From contig CANLUL010000001.1 of the NCBI GenBank assembly GCA_947494305.1, forward strand, positions 558,001-622,000: DNA of 64,000 nt, read 5' to 3'. Both the position numbers and the translations under genes were made by a program. Origin of the DNA: an uncultured Sphingomonadaceae bacterium (GTDB lineage Bacteria; Pseudomonadota; Alphaproteobacteria; Sphingomonadales; Sphingomonadaceae). This document shows positions 46,351 through 55,460 of this stretch, one piece after another. Numbering within the stretch: the stretch's first letter is position 1; each line of letters starts with the position of its first letter. The notes beneath the pieces were generated by a model. That model searched no databases and was not told where the DNA came from. It was given only the letters and a program-made list of their open reading frames with translations.

Positions 46351-47631
46351 TCATGTTTTAGCTGTTTTGGTTTCTTCTTTTTCAAGATCATCGGGCGGAT
46401 CAAATGTTTTTGCTGCACCCAATTGGGGGAAAAGACGAGACCAAAATCCTGTCACTGCTATAGCACCAACACCGCCAGCTACAATGGCTGCAATTGGTCC
46501 AAATAAAACAGCCAAGCCACCGGACAAGGCATCGCCAAGTTCATTGGATGCGCTAATGGTCATTTGACTGACCGCATTAACGCGGCCGCGTTTCGCATCT
46601 GGAGTGTGTAGTTGGATTAGCGAACTGCGCACATACACGCCAAACATATCAGCCGCACCACATATTGCGAGGCACAACATGGAGAGGGGCAAAGACTCGC
46701 TCAATCCGAAACCAATGGTTGCGAGGCCAAATACCGCCATTGCAACGAGCATGCTGTTTCCGACATTTTTCGACAAAGGCGCGAAGGAGAATATCCCGGC
46801 AACAATTACTGCGCCAACGGCCGGTGATGCTGCGAGCAGCGACAATCCGATTTCACCCGCATTCAAAATATCTTTGGCAAAAACAGGGATCATTGCCGTA
46901 GCGCCGGCAAGGAACATAACCAGCAAATCCAATGTTATGGCACCCAGAACCAGTTTGTTTGTCCAGACATAGGACATGCCATCCATAACCTGCTTGATCG
47001 GACCTTTGGTTTTGTCCATCACGACGCGAGCTACTGGCCCGATACGGAACATCGAAATCGTGGCAAGGGTGTAAAGTGCGGCACAAAGGAAGTAGGGTAA
47101 CGCGGGAGCAATTTTGTATAGTGGTCCCGCCATGCCGGGGCCGGCAATGACGCCGACTTGCCATGCTATTGTAGACAGAGCGATGGCTCTTGGAAGCGAA
47201 GCTTTTGGTACTAGATTGGGCGCCAGTGCAGTCATGGCGGGTCCCAGGAACGCGCGGCAAATCCCTAGCAGCACCGCTATGAAGTATATCCAGGATAGAC
47301 TTATCTGTTCGCCAATTGTTAGGAAGCCCAGAAGCAAGGCAATGCCGGCTTGTGAGGCGAGGACCGCGCGCGAAATCCAGCGGCGGTCAAGGCGGTCCGC
47401 AACCCATCCAACCAGCGGCGTTAAAATGAACAAAGGAACAAACTGTAGTAAACCCAACAGGCCCAAAATGCCCGCTGATGCCTCAATACTCATATCTTCC
47501 CGGGCTAGGTTGTAAGCCTGCCAGCCGATTATCAACATCATTGCATAGAGCGCAAACATCGACATGAGGCGCGCGAACCAGAGGTACCGAAAATTGGCAA
47601 TCGAGAAAGGATGAGGCGCGGATTGATTCAC
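46351..47631 (-). CDS. MFS transporter (EntS-like, MFS_3)
   Basis: About 12 hydrophobic helices. The opening FSIANFRYLWFARLMSMFA, the loop DRLDRRWI, and GAADMFGVYVRSSLIQL resemble the EntS/DHA3 type of exporters. Substrate unknown. The track begins at TTG 47667; I choose GTG 47631 because the region before it is not hydrophobic or conserved, but TTG 47637 is also possible and no clear Shine-Dalgarno decides it. It lies 16 bp from cysK on the same strand. Confidence 0.82.
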   Translation of the reverse strand: MNQSAPHPFSIANFRYLWFARLMSMFALYAMMLIIGWQAYNLAREDMSIEASAGILGLLGLLQFVPLFILTPLVGWVADRLDRRWISRAVLASQAGIALLLGFLTIGEQISLSWIYFIAVLLGICRAFLGPAMTALAPNLVPKASLPRAIALSTIAWQVGVIAGPGMAGPLYKIAPALPYFLCAALYTLATISMFRIGPVARVVMDKTKGPIKQVMDGMSYVWTNKLVLGAITLDLLVMFLAGATAMIPVFAKDILNAGEIGLSLLAASPAVGAVIVAGIFSFAPLSKNVGNSMLVAMAVFGLATIGFGLSESLPLSMLCLAICGAADMFGVYVRSSLIQLHTPDAKRGRVNAVSQMTISASNELGDALSGGLAVLFGPIAAIVAGGVGAIAVTGFWSRLFPQLGAAKTFDPPDDLEKEETKTAKT

Positions 47632-47839
47632 TATCAAACTGCTAGCGATAACAGCGGCTTGCCGCAATCATCACGTTGATCCAGAATGGAAATACTGTGA
47701 GAACATAGACCGAGAAATCGTCATTAACGTTGCTTTTTAATTTCTTGAAAATTGTCGTCTCGTCACGATACAGCGTCAAAGAAACCCTGGAATTCTGCCA
47801 AAAGATACGTATTCCCACTCTCGTTAACGGGAGTCACCT

Positions 47840-48547
47840 ATGTCTGATCAAACAGATACGAAATTCAGCAAGCGCATATTCTGGTTCGGCTTTGTCGTTG
47901 TAGCGATCTTGGTCGCCGTAGCGATTGTTCGAGTTGACGCTCTGCATGCTTCGATCGGAGACTCGAAAGCCGAGGTGGATAGTGCCCCTCTTGCTCAGGT
48001 TGAACCCCAAGCAATTAAAACTGAAAATGAAGAAGAGAAGAAGCCGTTGCTGGAAAATGCGGGGTTGATGGAAGACACCGCAGAACCAAAGCTTTTGGAA
48101 GATCAGTTCGCCGTGAAACGTATTCTCGAATTTGACGAACCGTTTGTACATGGTTTTTGGATTTGGGACGATGATGGGGTGCCAGAAGGTGAAATCATAA
48201 TAACTGTGGATTTGAAAGCCGAATCCATGTCGGTCTTTCGCGATGGATATGAAATTGGCGCCACGGTGATTTCCTTTGGCGATGCGCTCAAGCCGACACC
48301 GACCGGAGTTTTTCCAATCACTCAAAAGAGCAAAGATCATGTTTCTAACATATATGGTACGCCAATGCCCTATATGCTGAGGATGACCAATGATGGCATA
48401 TCCATTCACGGCTCCAATGTCCGATGGGGTTGGGGAACACGCGGCTGCATCGGCGTTCCGACGGAATTTGCAGCAAAATTGTTTGCGCAAGTCAAGCTGG
48501 GTGACCGGGTGATTGTGACCGATGGAAAAATGCTCCAAGTCAGCTGA
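47840..48547 (+). CDS. L,D-transpeptidase family protein, membrane anchored
   Basis: One N-terminal helix (FWFGFVVVAILVAVAIV) anchors the protein; an acidic linker leads to a YkuD domain with VDLKAESMSVFRDGYEIG, PTPTGVFPITQKS and IHGSNVRWGWGTRGCIGVP. Cys is at about 203. The His usually found before Gly-Cys is Arg, and the usual Arg after Cys is Gly, but the first catalytic His is present. GGGAG precedes the ATG. It faces the hydroxylase gene with a 2-bp gap. Related to the gene at 17725. Confidence 0.82.
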   Translation: MSDQTDTKFSKRIFWFGFVVVAILVAVAIVRVDALHASIGDSKAEVDSAPLAQVEPQAIKTENEEEKKPLLENAGLMEDTAEPKLLEDQFAVKRILEFDEPFVHGFWIWDDDGVPEGEIIITVDLKAESMSVFRDGYEIGATVISFGDALKPTPTGVFPITQKSKDHVSNIYGTPMPYMLRMTNDGISIHGSNVRWGWGTRGCIGVPTEFAAKLFAQVKLGDRVIVTDGKMLQVS

Positions 48548-48549
48548 AT

Positions 48550-49590
48550 TCAAATTTCAACTGGTTTTTGATATTGGTTGATAGATTCAAATATGGTGGT
48601 CAGTGCTGCTTGCTCTTGCTCTGATATTTCAGGGCGCCAAATTTCGAACAAAAGAATGACACGCCGTTCTTGGCTCCGATTCCAGGCTTCATGTTCAAAG
48701 CTATCATCGAAAATCAAAGTCTCACCGTCTTTCCATGGACGTGTTTCACTTCCGACACGTAACGCGCAATCTGACGGCAGCATCAAAGGAATGTGGCAGA
48801 TCAACCTTGTATTGAGCAGTCCGAAATGTGGCGCAATATGTGTGCCCGGTTCCAAAACCGAATAAAGCGCCATTGGAGATCGTTCTTTAATTTGTGGGAT
48901 TGGTGCTCTTTCTAGTGCAGCAACCGTCCTGGGGCATTTAGCCAAGTGATCAGATTGCGGTTCTCCGCTTCTCCAAAAATAATACGCACCCCAATCAGAA
49001 CTGTCGAGAAGCGGGTTATTGGGTTGCGGTCGGCTGGGATCGGATTCCACATAAGGATTAAACTTGTTGGTATCAGCAATAACACTCTGCAACTCATTGC
49101 GCATATCTGGAATGGCTGCTTCTATTTCCGCTAGCCAGGGAAATTCGTGTCGTTCATAAAACTCCCGTTGCGGCATACCGGGATAATAAAACATCGAAGG
49201 ATTCTGATAATAAATTTCCCTGCGTCCCATAAGTAGATCCAGAGCTTGGCGAATGGGAAGGGGCGTTTCTTTTCCGCTGACGCCAGCTTGATCAAGTTGC
49301 AGCAGCAGATAGGATTCGAAACGCCCCTGAGCGCTCGCTAGGAATTCCTGCGCCTGCTGCAATTTTGGTCTCAGATTATCTGCAAAGCTAGTACCGGCAT
49401 TGACCATGTTAAGTGCTGCCTTATAGAAAGCATTGGCTGCTCGATCGTCACCTTGATCAGCTTTGATTTCCGCCATCCCCAACAATGCTGCGAGGTTGCG
49501 TTTATCTTGTGACAGTGTTCTCTGAAATTCGATCTCTTGGTCAGAGGGAGTCGTCTCGTTTTCGATAGCTGTGGCTTCCTTTTTATTCAT
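48550..49590 (-). CDS. Aspartyl/asparaginyl beta-hydroxylase family protein with helical N-terminus
   Basis: Fe(II)/2-oxoglutarate-type dioxygenase domain in the C-terminal half: VLEPGTHIAPHFGLLNTRLICHIPL and DGETLIFDDSFEHEAWNRSQERRVILLFEIWRPEIS, giving the two His and the Arg expected of the family. The N-terminal 130 residues are helical and TPR-like (MAEIKADQGDDRAANAFYKAALNM). 346 residues. Substrate unknown; in animals the family hydroxylates EGF domains, but bacterial members are less clear. Confidence 0.86.
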   Translation of the reverse strand: MNKKEATAIENETTPSDQEIEFQRTLSQDKRNLAALLGMAEIKADQGDDRAANAFYKAALNMVNAGTSFADNLRPKLQQAQEFLASAQGRFESYLLLQLDQAGVSGKETPLPIRQALDLLMGRREIYYQNPSMFYYPGMPQREFYERHEFPWLAEIEAAIPDMRNELQSVIADTNKFNPYVESDPSRPQPNNPLLDSSDWGAYYFWRSGEPQSDHLAKCPRTVAALERAPIPQIKERSPMALYSVLEPGTHIAPHFGLLNTRLICHIPLMLPSDCALRVGSETRPWKDGETLIFDDSFEHEAWNRSQERRVILLFEIWRPEISEQEQAALTTIFESINQYQKPVEI

Positions 49591-49695
49591 CTAATGAGCC
49601 TTTTACTGGGCACATCCAAATTTACCATATCGTTTCAAGCAATAATTCTGTGATATCTATACGCAAGCTGTGAGACACGAGAAAGGGATTCAAAG

Positions 49696-50124
49696 ATGAT
49701 ACATGCAACATTCAAAATTCTAATCGCAATTTTTGGTATCGCATGCATTGGGATCGCAGTCACACATATCGCAATCGGTCCATCTACTATCCCGGGTAGT
49801 GTTCCTGTCAACGCAACTATGGATAGTGAAGATCGTTTTTACGCGACGCTGTTCCTTGGATTTGGTGTGGCCTTGCTATGGTGCAGTCAGAATTTACAGC
49901 GACGTGGCGGTACATTCAAATTTCTCATGCACATTTTCTTTCTCGGCGGATGTGCACGCGTTGTTTCGGCTATTCAAGTGGGGCCTCCGAACCTCATGTT
50001 TCAAATCTTATGGGCGCTCGAACTCATCTTGCCTCCGATATTTTGGTATTGGCATCGAAAGGCTTTTCCGCGCCTCCCACAGATCAATGTCAGCGCGGAG
50101 GAACGCCTTCGCCAAAGACGTTGA
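49696..50124 (+). CDS. DUF4345 membrane protein
   Basis: A 142-residue protein with about four hydrophobic segments (FKILIAIFGIACIGIAVTHIAIG, DRFYATLFLGFGVALLW, FLMHIFFLGGCARVVSAI, LMFQILWALELILPPIFWYWHR), a pattern I recognise from DUF4345. Function unknown. AAAGGG precedes the ATG. Its last 35 bp overlap the convergent glutathione transferase gene. Confidence 0.78.
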   Translation: MIHATFKILIAIFGIACIGIAVTHIAIGPSTIPGSVPVNATMDSEDRFYATLFLGFGVALLWCSQNLQRRGGTFKFLMHIFFLGGCARVVSAIQVGPPNLMFQILWALELILPPIFWYWHRKAFPRLPQINVSAEERLRQRR

Positions 50125-51178
50125 TCGCCTTATTGAAAGGCGCTTTGCGGTCATTATCATAGTTAGAAGGCGCAAATGCATTTCCTTCCCAGAGTATAAC
50201 GGCCTCTGGAGACCTGAGAACAGCTTTCAGATTGTACTGAGTCGCTCCATTCAAGGCACTCCATTCCCTTCGCAACTCCTCAAGGCACCAAATACGGTAT
50301 CTTGAAGAGGGCGCCTGTTCGTAAGTTGCTCCCTGGATATCCATGTTGAACCGGCTGGTGCCATTCCCAACAGCTATGGCATTTTGTCGATGTTGTGCCA
50401 AATTGGTCTCGCAGCATTCATTGAGAAGGGCAGTGAGTTCATCATCAATGCTATCGATCAGGTTTGGCGTGCTACCGTCGTCTTTACTATTCCAAACACG
50501 AGCGACCCACTCATATACTTTGGGTGCCTGTTCGCGCATAATCTCGGCAGGGTAGGGGTCCATGCCAAAATGTCGAAACATCGGCCCCATCATCCCAAAG
50601 TCCGCAATGGTCGGTGCGTCGCCCAAAATGAACGGACGCTTAGCGAAAATCGCTTCCAACAGGTTCAGTGCATCCAGATAAGTTTGGTCACAATGGGCGC
50701 GGCTCCTATCGTTAACGCCGTCACCTTTGACAAATTCATCCAACTGCCGCTTCTTGATCCGACGTATCGCCATAAAACGCGGTATCTTCAATCGACCTTC
50801 AATCTGATCCTCATAAATCGCTTGTGCTGCATAATCGCGAGAATTTCTGTAGGTCCAGCGATAATGCATTGCCGGCCGCCAAAGCCATTCATCAGCATAA
50901 TCTTCAATCATCAAAGCCGCAAATCGCAACACCGGATCTTCTGGGTATATACTGGCAGAATCCTGCTCACTATCCAGCCATGCGATCATCGGTGAACTGT
51001 CGGTCATCCATCGGCCGTCATCCAATTCAACGACCGGCATCTGTGAAGCGCCTGCATTTTCCCTGAGTTTCTTCTCTTCTCCAACCAGTGGGAGATTTGC
51101 ATAATTTAACGAACGATATCGCAGATAAGCTTCCAATTTTCCGGTATAGTAAGATATTTTGCAGCCATAGACTTTCAT
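50090..51178 (-). CDS. Glutathione S-transferase family protein, long form
   Basis: The N-terminal thioredoxin-like domain (MKVYGCKISYYTGKLEAYLRYRSLNYANLP, with MPVVELDDGRWMTDSSPMIAWLD) and a helical C-terminal domain (IFAKRPFILGDAPTIADFGMMGPMFRHF) are clear. About 120 further residues follow (from DDELTALLNECCE), giving 362 residues against about 210-240 for usual GSTs. The ATG at 51178 has AAGGAA at a better distance than the track's 51184. Such long forms are seen in alphaproteobacteria; substrate unknown. Confidence 0.85.
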   Translation of the reverse strand: MKVYGCKISYYTGKLEAYLRYRSLNYANLPLVGEEKKLRENAGASQMPVVELDDGRWMTDSSPMIAWLDSEQDSASIYPEDPVLRFAALMIEDYADEWLWRPAMHYRWTYRNSRDYAAQAIYEDQIEGRLKIPRFMAIRRIKKRQLDEFVKGDGVNDRSRAHCDQTYLDALNLLEAIFAKRPFILGDAPTIADFGMMGPMFRHFGMDPYPAEIMREQAPKVYEWVARVWNSKDDGSTPNLIDSIDDELTALLNECCETNLAQHRQNAIAVGNGTSRFNMDIQGATYEQAPSSRYRIWCLEELRREWSALNGATQYNLKAVLRSPEAVILWEGNAFAPSNYDNDRKAPFNKAINVFGEGVPPR

Positions 51179-51291
51179 GTGCATGTTCCTTGGATGTCTT
51201 TCATCAATCTTAGAGGACGCTTGCTGAGATTACAAAGCCGGTCGAAATCGATGTCAACGTTCCATGAGAAACTCTTGCCGCCGTTGAACAT

Positions 51292-51780
51292 ATGCCACGC
51301 AGTTACGTTTCAAACGATAGCAGTGTGTTTGTACTAGACTTTCTTTGGTCGCTTGATCTTACGTGGGAGGGGCTCTTGAACGATGAAAAAGCGAAAATAG
51401 TTCACGACCAACCAGGTCAAAGCGCTGAGCTGGAAGATATTCACTATCAATTTATCATTCACATCTGCCAACAAAATCAAGCCCGTGCGATTTATTTGGA
51501 CACGATAGATTTTGGCGAACCCGTCTGGGATATTTTGTTGGATCTGTTGGCGTCGGAGCACTTAGATAGGCCGTCATCAATCAAAGACATATCCCAGCGA
51601 TTGGGAATATCTGAGGCTCTTTGTCAAAGATGTGCAGACTATCTTCTTGACCGCGACGCAATATTTGAAAATCGCAACCAATATACGGCAAAAACATTCC
51701 CGTGGTTAGTTTCTTTAGAAACCAAAGCTAAGGTTAGAGAATGGTTAAATGGCTGTATTTCTGATGCACCGGTGATCTAG
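51292..51780 (+). CDS. Winged-helix (MarR-like) DNA-binding protein
   Basis: A 162-residue protein. The middle (HYQFIIHICQQNQARAIYLD) is uncharacterised, and the C-terminal part has a helix-turn-helix-like stretch SIKDISQRLGISEALCQRCADYLLDRDAIFENRNQYTAKTF that fits a winged helix with a beta wing. It is divergent from the GST gene, 113 bp away. The region is AT-richer than its neighbours. I infer a transcription regulator but no ligand or target. Confidence 0.65.
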   Translation: MPRSYVSNDSSVFVLDFLWSLDLTWEGLLNDEKAKIVHDQPGQSAELEDIHYQFIIHICQQNQARAIYLDTIDFGEPVWDILLDLLASEHLDRPSSIKDISQRLGISEALCQRCADYLLDRDAIFENRNQYTAKTFPWLVSLETKAKVREWLNGCISDAPVI

Positions 51781-52107
51781 ACAAAGCTCCATCCCGCAGT
51801 TTGTTAGTTATTTCTGAAAACTTGCTCTTTCGCTCTGCTCTTCGATAACTTCATAGGAAGTGCTAAATCGTTTCTATTCCCTTTTGCGATTGTTCGGCCA
51901 ATTGTTCCATATTTAATCGGAAACAAAACCTGAGAGACGTTTTAAAATTTAAGATTACCGAAACATATGAAAACGGGGAATTTCTGACGTTAGTTTAACA
52001 CTTATAATCCTAAAAAACATGTAAACTGTTTATCTTAGCGGATTGAAGCAATTCGTTTACTATTTGTCGAGGCTAGGTAAACGGGAACGTTGGGGCAAAA
52101 TAGGACT
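51781..52107. other. 327-bp AT-rich intergenic region upstream of LuxR-type gene
   Basis: No ORF of meaningful length is seen here. It holds a short imperfect dyad AAACA-tgtaaac-TGTTT (52015-52031) and several AT-rich stretches (for example TTTAAAATTTAAG) that could carry promoters for the downstream gene. I did not recognise a tRNA, riboswitch or mobile element remnant. Confidence 0.4.
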
Positions 52108-52824
52108 ATGAATTCAATGCGAAACTCTCGCACCATTCCGGGCACTCCGGTTGGGGTCACTAGGCATGTTCTTCAATTGTCTAGATCACTAGGTGCGATT
52201 TCATTCACCTACCATGTTGCCCCCGCTGTTAGCTCACCACAGATCAACGTTCCTCGCCTACTTTTTAGCAATGCTTGGACTCTGAGAAACTCTACATTGA
52301 GTGTTTCGTTAAGGCAGCAAATTGAGAAGATTCATGATCGGATAATTGCCGAAGGGGTGCCTACTACCTATGGTGCTATCATGCGCGAGGAGCAGTTGTT
52401 GGATTCTGATTTTGCGGCTCAAATATCGAAGAAAGTTTCTGCCAGCGGTATTAGAGATGAGTTGATCGTTCCAGTTTATGGACCGTATAAAATTGAGGGA
52501 TGCATGTGCTTTGGTTTTGATAAAAGTGTTCGCAAGTTGAAAAACGAGACCAGAGAAGCATTGGAAACACTCGCGACGTCATCGCATGTCAAAATTGTCT
52601 CCGCATTTAGGGACAAGATAAACAACGTAAAACTGTCAAAGAGAGAAACGCAGGTTTTGCGATGGCTAGCGCTTGGCAAAAGTCAGGGTGATATCGCAAC
52701 GATTTTGGACATCAAATCAACGACGGTTGATAGCTATACAAGGCGGATTTACGCCAAATTAGGGGTAAACACCAAAATTGCTGCAGTTCTTGCTGGAATT
52801 TCCACAGGCAAAATAAGCATCTGA
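52108..52824 (+). CDS. LuxR-type regulator, orphan (no luxI nearby)
   Basis: C-terminal GerE/LuxR helix-turn-helix (LSKRETQVLRWLALGKSQGDIATILDIKSTTVDSYTRRIYAKLGVNTKIAAVLAGI). The N-terminal 160 residues look like a diverged autoinducer-binding domain (SASGIRDELIVPVYGP...EGCMCFGFD), but the typical conserved Trp and Tyr residues of that domain were not located. Start options are TTG 52090, ATG 52108 or ATG 52117; I use 52108. No luxI-like gene is present in the window. It is the AT-richest gene seen here. Confidence 0.8.
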   Translation: MNSMRNSRTIPGTPVGVTRHVLQLSRSLGAISFTYHVAPAVSSPQINVPRLLFSNAWTLRNSTLSVSLRQQIEKIHDRIIAEGVPTTYGAIMREEQLLDSDFAAQISKKVSASGIRDELIVPVYGPYKIEGCMCFGFDKSVRKLKNETREALETLATSSHVKIVSAFRDKINNVKLSKRETQVLRWLALGKSQGDIATILDIKSTTVDSYTRRIYAKLGVNTKIAAVLAGISTGKISI

Positions 52825-52884
52825 CCTCAATCTAGATGTCCTGATCCTGCTATTGGTCATCCACACAAAAGCCAAAACTCAATT

Positions 52885-55185
52885 TTACGCAACCTCAACA
52901 AAACTGTCCAAAACTCGTTTTGCTCCACTCTTTTCAAACTCTATCTCGAGTTTGTTACCCTCTTTTTCCATGACTTCACCGTAACCGAACTTGGTATGAA
53001 AAACGCGCATACCGACGGCCACGTCATCGCGTCCTTTGTTGCCTAGGGAAACTGCGCTGCGACGCGCTTCTTTTAGGTTTTGCGGCTTGCTATCGAAACC
53101 ACCGGATGAAGCGGCCCGTTGCCAGCCGGGGCCGCGCTGGCCCGCTCGAGTGGCGTTGGCTGCGGCCAGATGCGCAAAGGGATCGCTATTCTCACTCCAG
53201 TTGGCGCGCCACATGCTTTCGCCGCCAGACATGCTGTTTTCGTGCTCGACATGGTCTTCGGGTAACTCGCCAATAAAGCGCGAAGGAATGGAACTGGTCC
53301 ACTGGCCATAGATCCGCCGGTTCGCCGCGTGAAAAATGGTGCATTTTTTCTTTGCCCGCGTGATCGCGACATAGGCGAGGCGTCTTTCTTCCTCGAGACC
53401 GGAAACACCGCCCTCATCCAAAGTGCGCTGTGATGGAAACACGCCTTCTTCCCACCCGGCGCAAAAGACATGGTCATATTCCAAGCCCTTGGCGCCGTGC
53501 ATGGTCATGATTGTGACTTTGTCTGCATTATCCTGCGCGTCGTTGTCCATCACTAGGCTGACGTGCTCAAGAAAATCACCCAGCGTCTCATATTCCTCCA
53601 TCGCGCGGGTAAGTTCGGTCAGGTTTTCCAGTCGGCCAGCCGCTTCGGTTGATTTATCCGCTTGCAGCATAGTGGTGTAACCGCATTCGTCGAGCACGAT
53701 CCGCGCAATCTCTGCATGGGTGGTCTCACCCACCAAATCGCGCCAGCGCCCAAAGTTCCGCATCAGTTCCAGTACCGTGTTGCGCGCCCGAGCCGGTAAT
53801 TCATCGGTATCGCAAATGGTCAGCGCCGCCGCCGCCATGGGGATTCCTTGCGCGCGAGCAAGACGGTGTATCTTCTCCACGGTCTTGTCGCCGAGGCCGC
53901 GCTTCGGTGTGTTGACGATCCGTTCAAATGCGAGATCATCGGCTGGTTGTGCAATGACCCGCAGATAGGCAAGGGCGTCGCGAATTTCCGCGCGTTCGTA
54001 GAAACGAAAGCCGCCGATAATTTTATACGGCATGCCGATGGAGATGAAGCGATCTTCAAATTCGCGCGTTTGAAACTGGGCACGAACAAGGATGGCCACA
54101 TCGTTCAGCGAGACACCCTTAGTCTGCTGCAGCGCTTCAATCTCATCGCCTGTGCGCCGTGCTTCCTCCGGACCGTCCCAGACGCCAACGACCTGCACCT
54201 TTTCTCCGTCATCTTCCTCGGTCCAAAGTGTCTTGCCGAGGCGATTGCTATTATGATCAATTAAGGCAGATGCAGCCGCAAGGATATGTGGTGTGGAACG
54301 ATAGTTTTGCTCCAGTTTCACCACCTTGGCATCCGGAAAATCTTTCTCGAACTTCAATATGTTTGCGACTTCCGCCCCGCGCCATGAATAGATGCTCTGA
54401 TCATCATCACCAACGCAACAGATATTCTTGTGGCTCTGAGCAAGCAATCGCAGCCAGAGATATTGTGAGCTGTTTGTGTCCTGATATTCGTCGACAAGTA
54501 TATATTTGAAGCGTCGTTGATATTCCTCAAGTATGGTTCGCTCATTCTTCAACAGGTTGAGCGAAAGCAGCAACAAGTCGCCAAAATCGCAAGCGTTTAG
54601 CGCCTTCAATCGTGCCTGATAGGCGGCATAGAATTCCTGACCTCGACCATTTGCATATCGCTCCGCCTCATTGGCATCGAGGTCTTGCGGGTTCAGTCCG
54701 CGATTCTTCCACTGATCAATCAAGCCAGCCAGCATCCGCGCGGGCCAGCGCTTGTCATCAATCTCTTCCGCCTGAATCAATTGTTTGAGCAGGCGGATTT
54801 GATCGTCGGTATCAAGAATGGTGAAATTACTCTGTAGTCCGACCAGTTCGGCATGACGACGCAGCATCTTTGCGCCTATGCTGTGGAAGGTGCCGAGCCA
54901 TGGCATGCCTTCGAATGCCTCGCCGACGATAGATGCGATCCGCTCTTTCATCTCGCGGGCGGCTTTGTTGGTAAATGTTACGGCTAAAATTTCACTGGGC
55001 CATGCTTTGCGTGAATAGACGATATGCGCCAGACGCCGAGTGAGGGCGGCGGTTTTCCCTGTGCCGGCTCCAGCCAATACCAGCACCGGCCCATCGACCG
55101 TCAACACAGCTTCCCGCTGCGGTGGATTCAGGCCCACGACATATGGTGGATCGCTTTCCTGTGATGATTTGACTGGTTCGGCCAT
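52885..55185 (-). CDS. uvrD: UvrD/PcrA-family superfamily 1 DNA helicase
   Basis: ATP-driven 3'-5' helicase for repair and replication. Motifs in order: Q-motif region LNPPQREAVLTVDG, Walker A AGAGTGKTAALTRRL, VTFTNKAAREMKERI, DEXX-type VDEYQDTNSSQY, GDDDQSIYSWRGA, EQNYRST, TMHGAKGLEYDHVF and ERRLAYVAITRAKK. The C-terminal tail has the PcrA-like region (VFHTKFGYGEVMEKEGNKLEIEFEKSGAKRVLDSFV). 766 residues from ATG 55185; the track's 12-codon extension is less likely. Confidence 0.95.
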   Translation of the reverse strand: MAEPVKSSQESDPPYVVGLNPPQREAVLTVDGPVLVLAGAGTGKTAALTRRLAHIVYSRKAWPSEILAVTFTNKAAREMKERIASIVGEAFEGMPWLGTFHSIGAKMLRRHAELVGLQSNFTILDTDDQIRLLKQLIQAEEIDDKRWPARMLAGLIDQWKNRGLNPQDLDANEAERYANGRGQEFYAAYQARLKALNACDFGDLLLLSLNLLKNERTILEEYQRRFKYILVDEYQDTNSSQYLWLRLLAQSHKNICCVGDDDQSIYSWRGAEVANILKFEKDFPDAKVVKLEQNYRSTPHILAAASALIDHNSNRLGKTLWTEEDDGEKVQVVGVWDGPEEARRTGDEIEALQQTKGVSLNDVAILVRAQFQTREFEDRFISIGMPYKIIGGFRFYERAEIRDALAYLRVIAQPADDLAFERIVNTPKRGLGDKTVEKIHRLARAQGIPMAAAALTICDTDELPARARNTVLELMRNFGRWRDLVGETTHAEIARIVLDECGYTTMLQADKSTEAAGRLENLTELTRAMEEYETLGDFLEHVSLVMDNDAQDNADKVTIMTMHGAKGLEYDHVFCAGWEEGVFPSQRTLDEGGVSGLEEERRLAYVAITRAKKKCTIFHAANRRIYGQWTSSIPSRFIGELPEDHVEHENSMSGGESMWRANWSENSDPFAHLAAANATRAGQRGPGWQRAASSGGFDSKPQNLKEARRSAVSLGNKGRDDVAVGMRVFHTKFGYGEVMEKEGNKLEIEFEKSGAKRVLDSFVEVA

Positions 55186-55324
55186 AGGTGAACAGTTAGG
55201 GAACATCGTGGGCGGCGGCAAGGCTATTATAAGCGATATGACCTAATGGGCAGGTTGAAATATATGTTGCGATGCACCATTTATTAATCAAAGGGCACCA
55301 ATGCCTCCCCCACGGAGTAAGAAA

Positions 55325-55450
55325 ATGAGTAAAAGACTGACAACAAGTGCATGCGTTGCAACACTAGCAATGGTAGCGACCGCGCTATTTACCGGCTTTC
55401 AGAACGGGCACGTTGAGACCGCATCCATCCTCACCATGATGGGCGGATAA
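55325..55450 (+). CDS. 41-aa exported mini-protein (too short for the ORF track)
   Basis: ATG 55325 to TAA 55450. It has GGAG 7 nt before the start and encodes a basic N-terminus plus hydrophobic segment (MSKRLTTSACVATLAMVATA) that reads as a signal peptide or single membrane helix, then about 20 residues ending MMGG. It lies in the gap between uvrD and rsmD, both on the other strand, with no other frame covering it. I do not recognise a family. A good Shine-Dalgarno and signal-like start argue it is real, but length limits certainty. Confidence 0.5.
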   Translation: MSKRLTTSACVATLAMVATALFTGFQNGHVETASILTMMGG

Positions 55451-55460
55451 TAGCGCACAA

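Noticed and set aside
52015-52031. Dyad AAACA-N7-TGTTT upstream of the LuxR-type gene as a lux-box-like operator
   Set aside because: Only 5-bp arms in AT-rich sequence, and it does not match a lux box; expected by chance.
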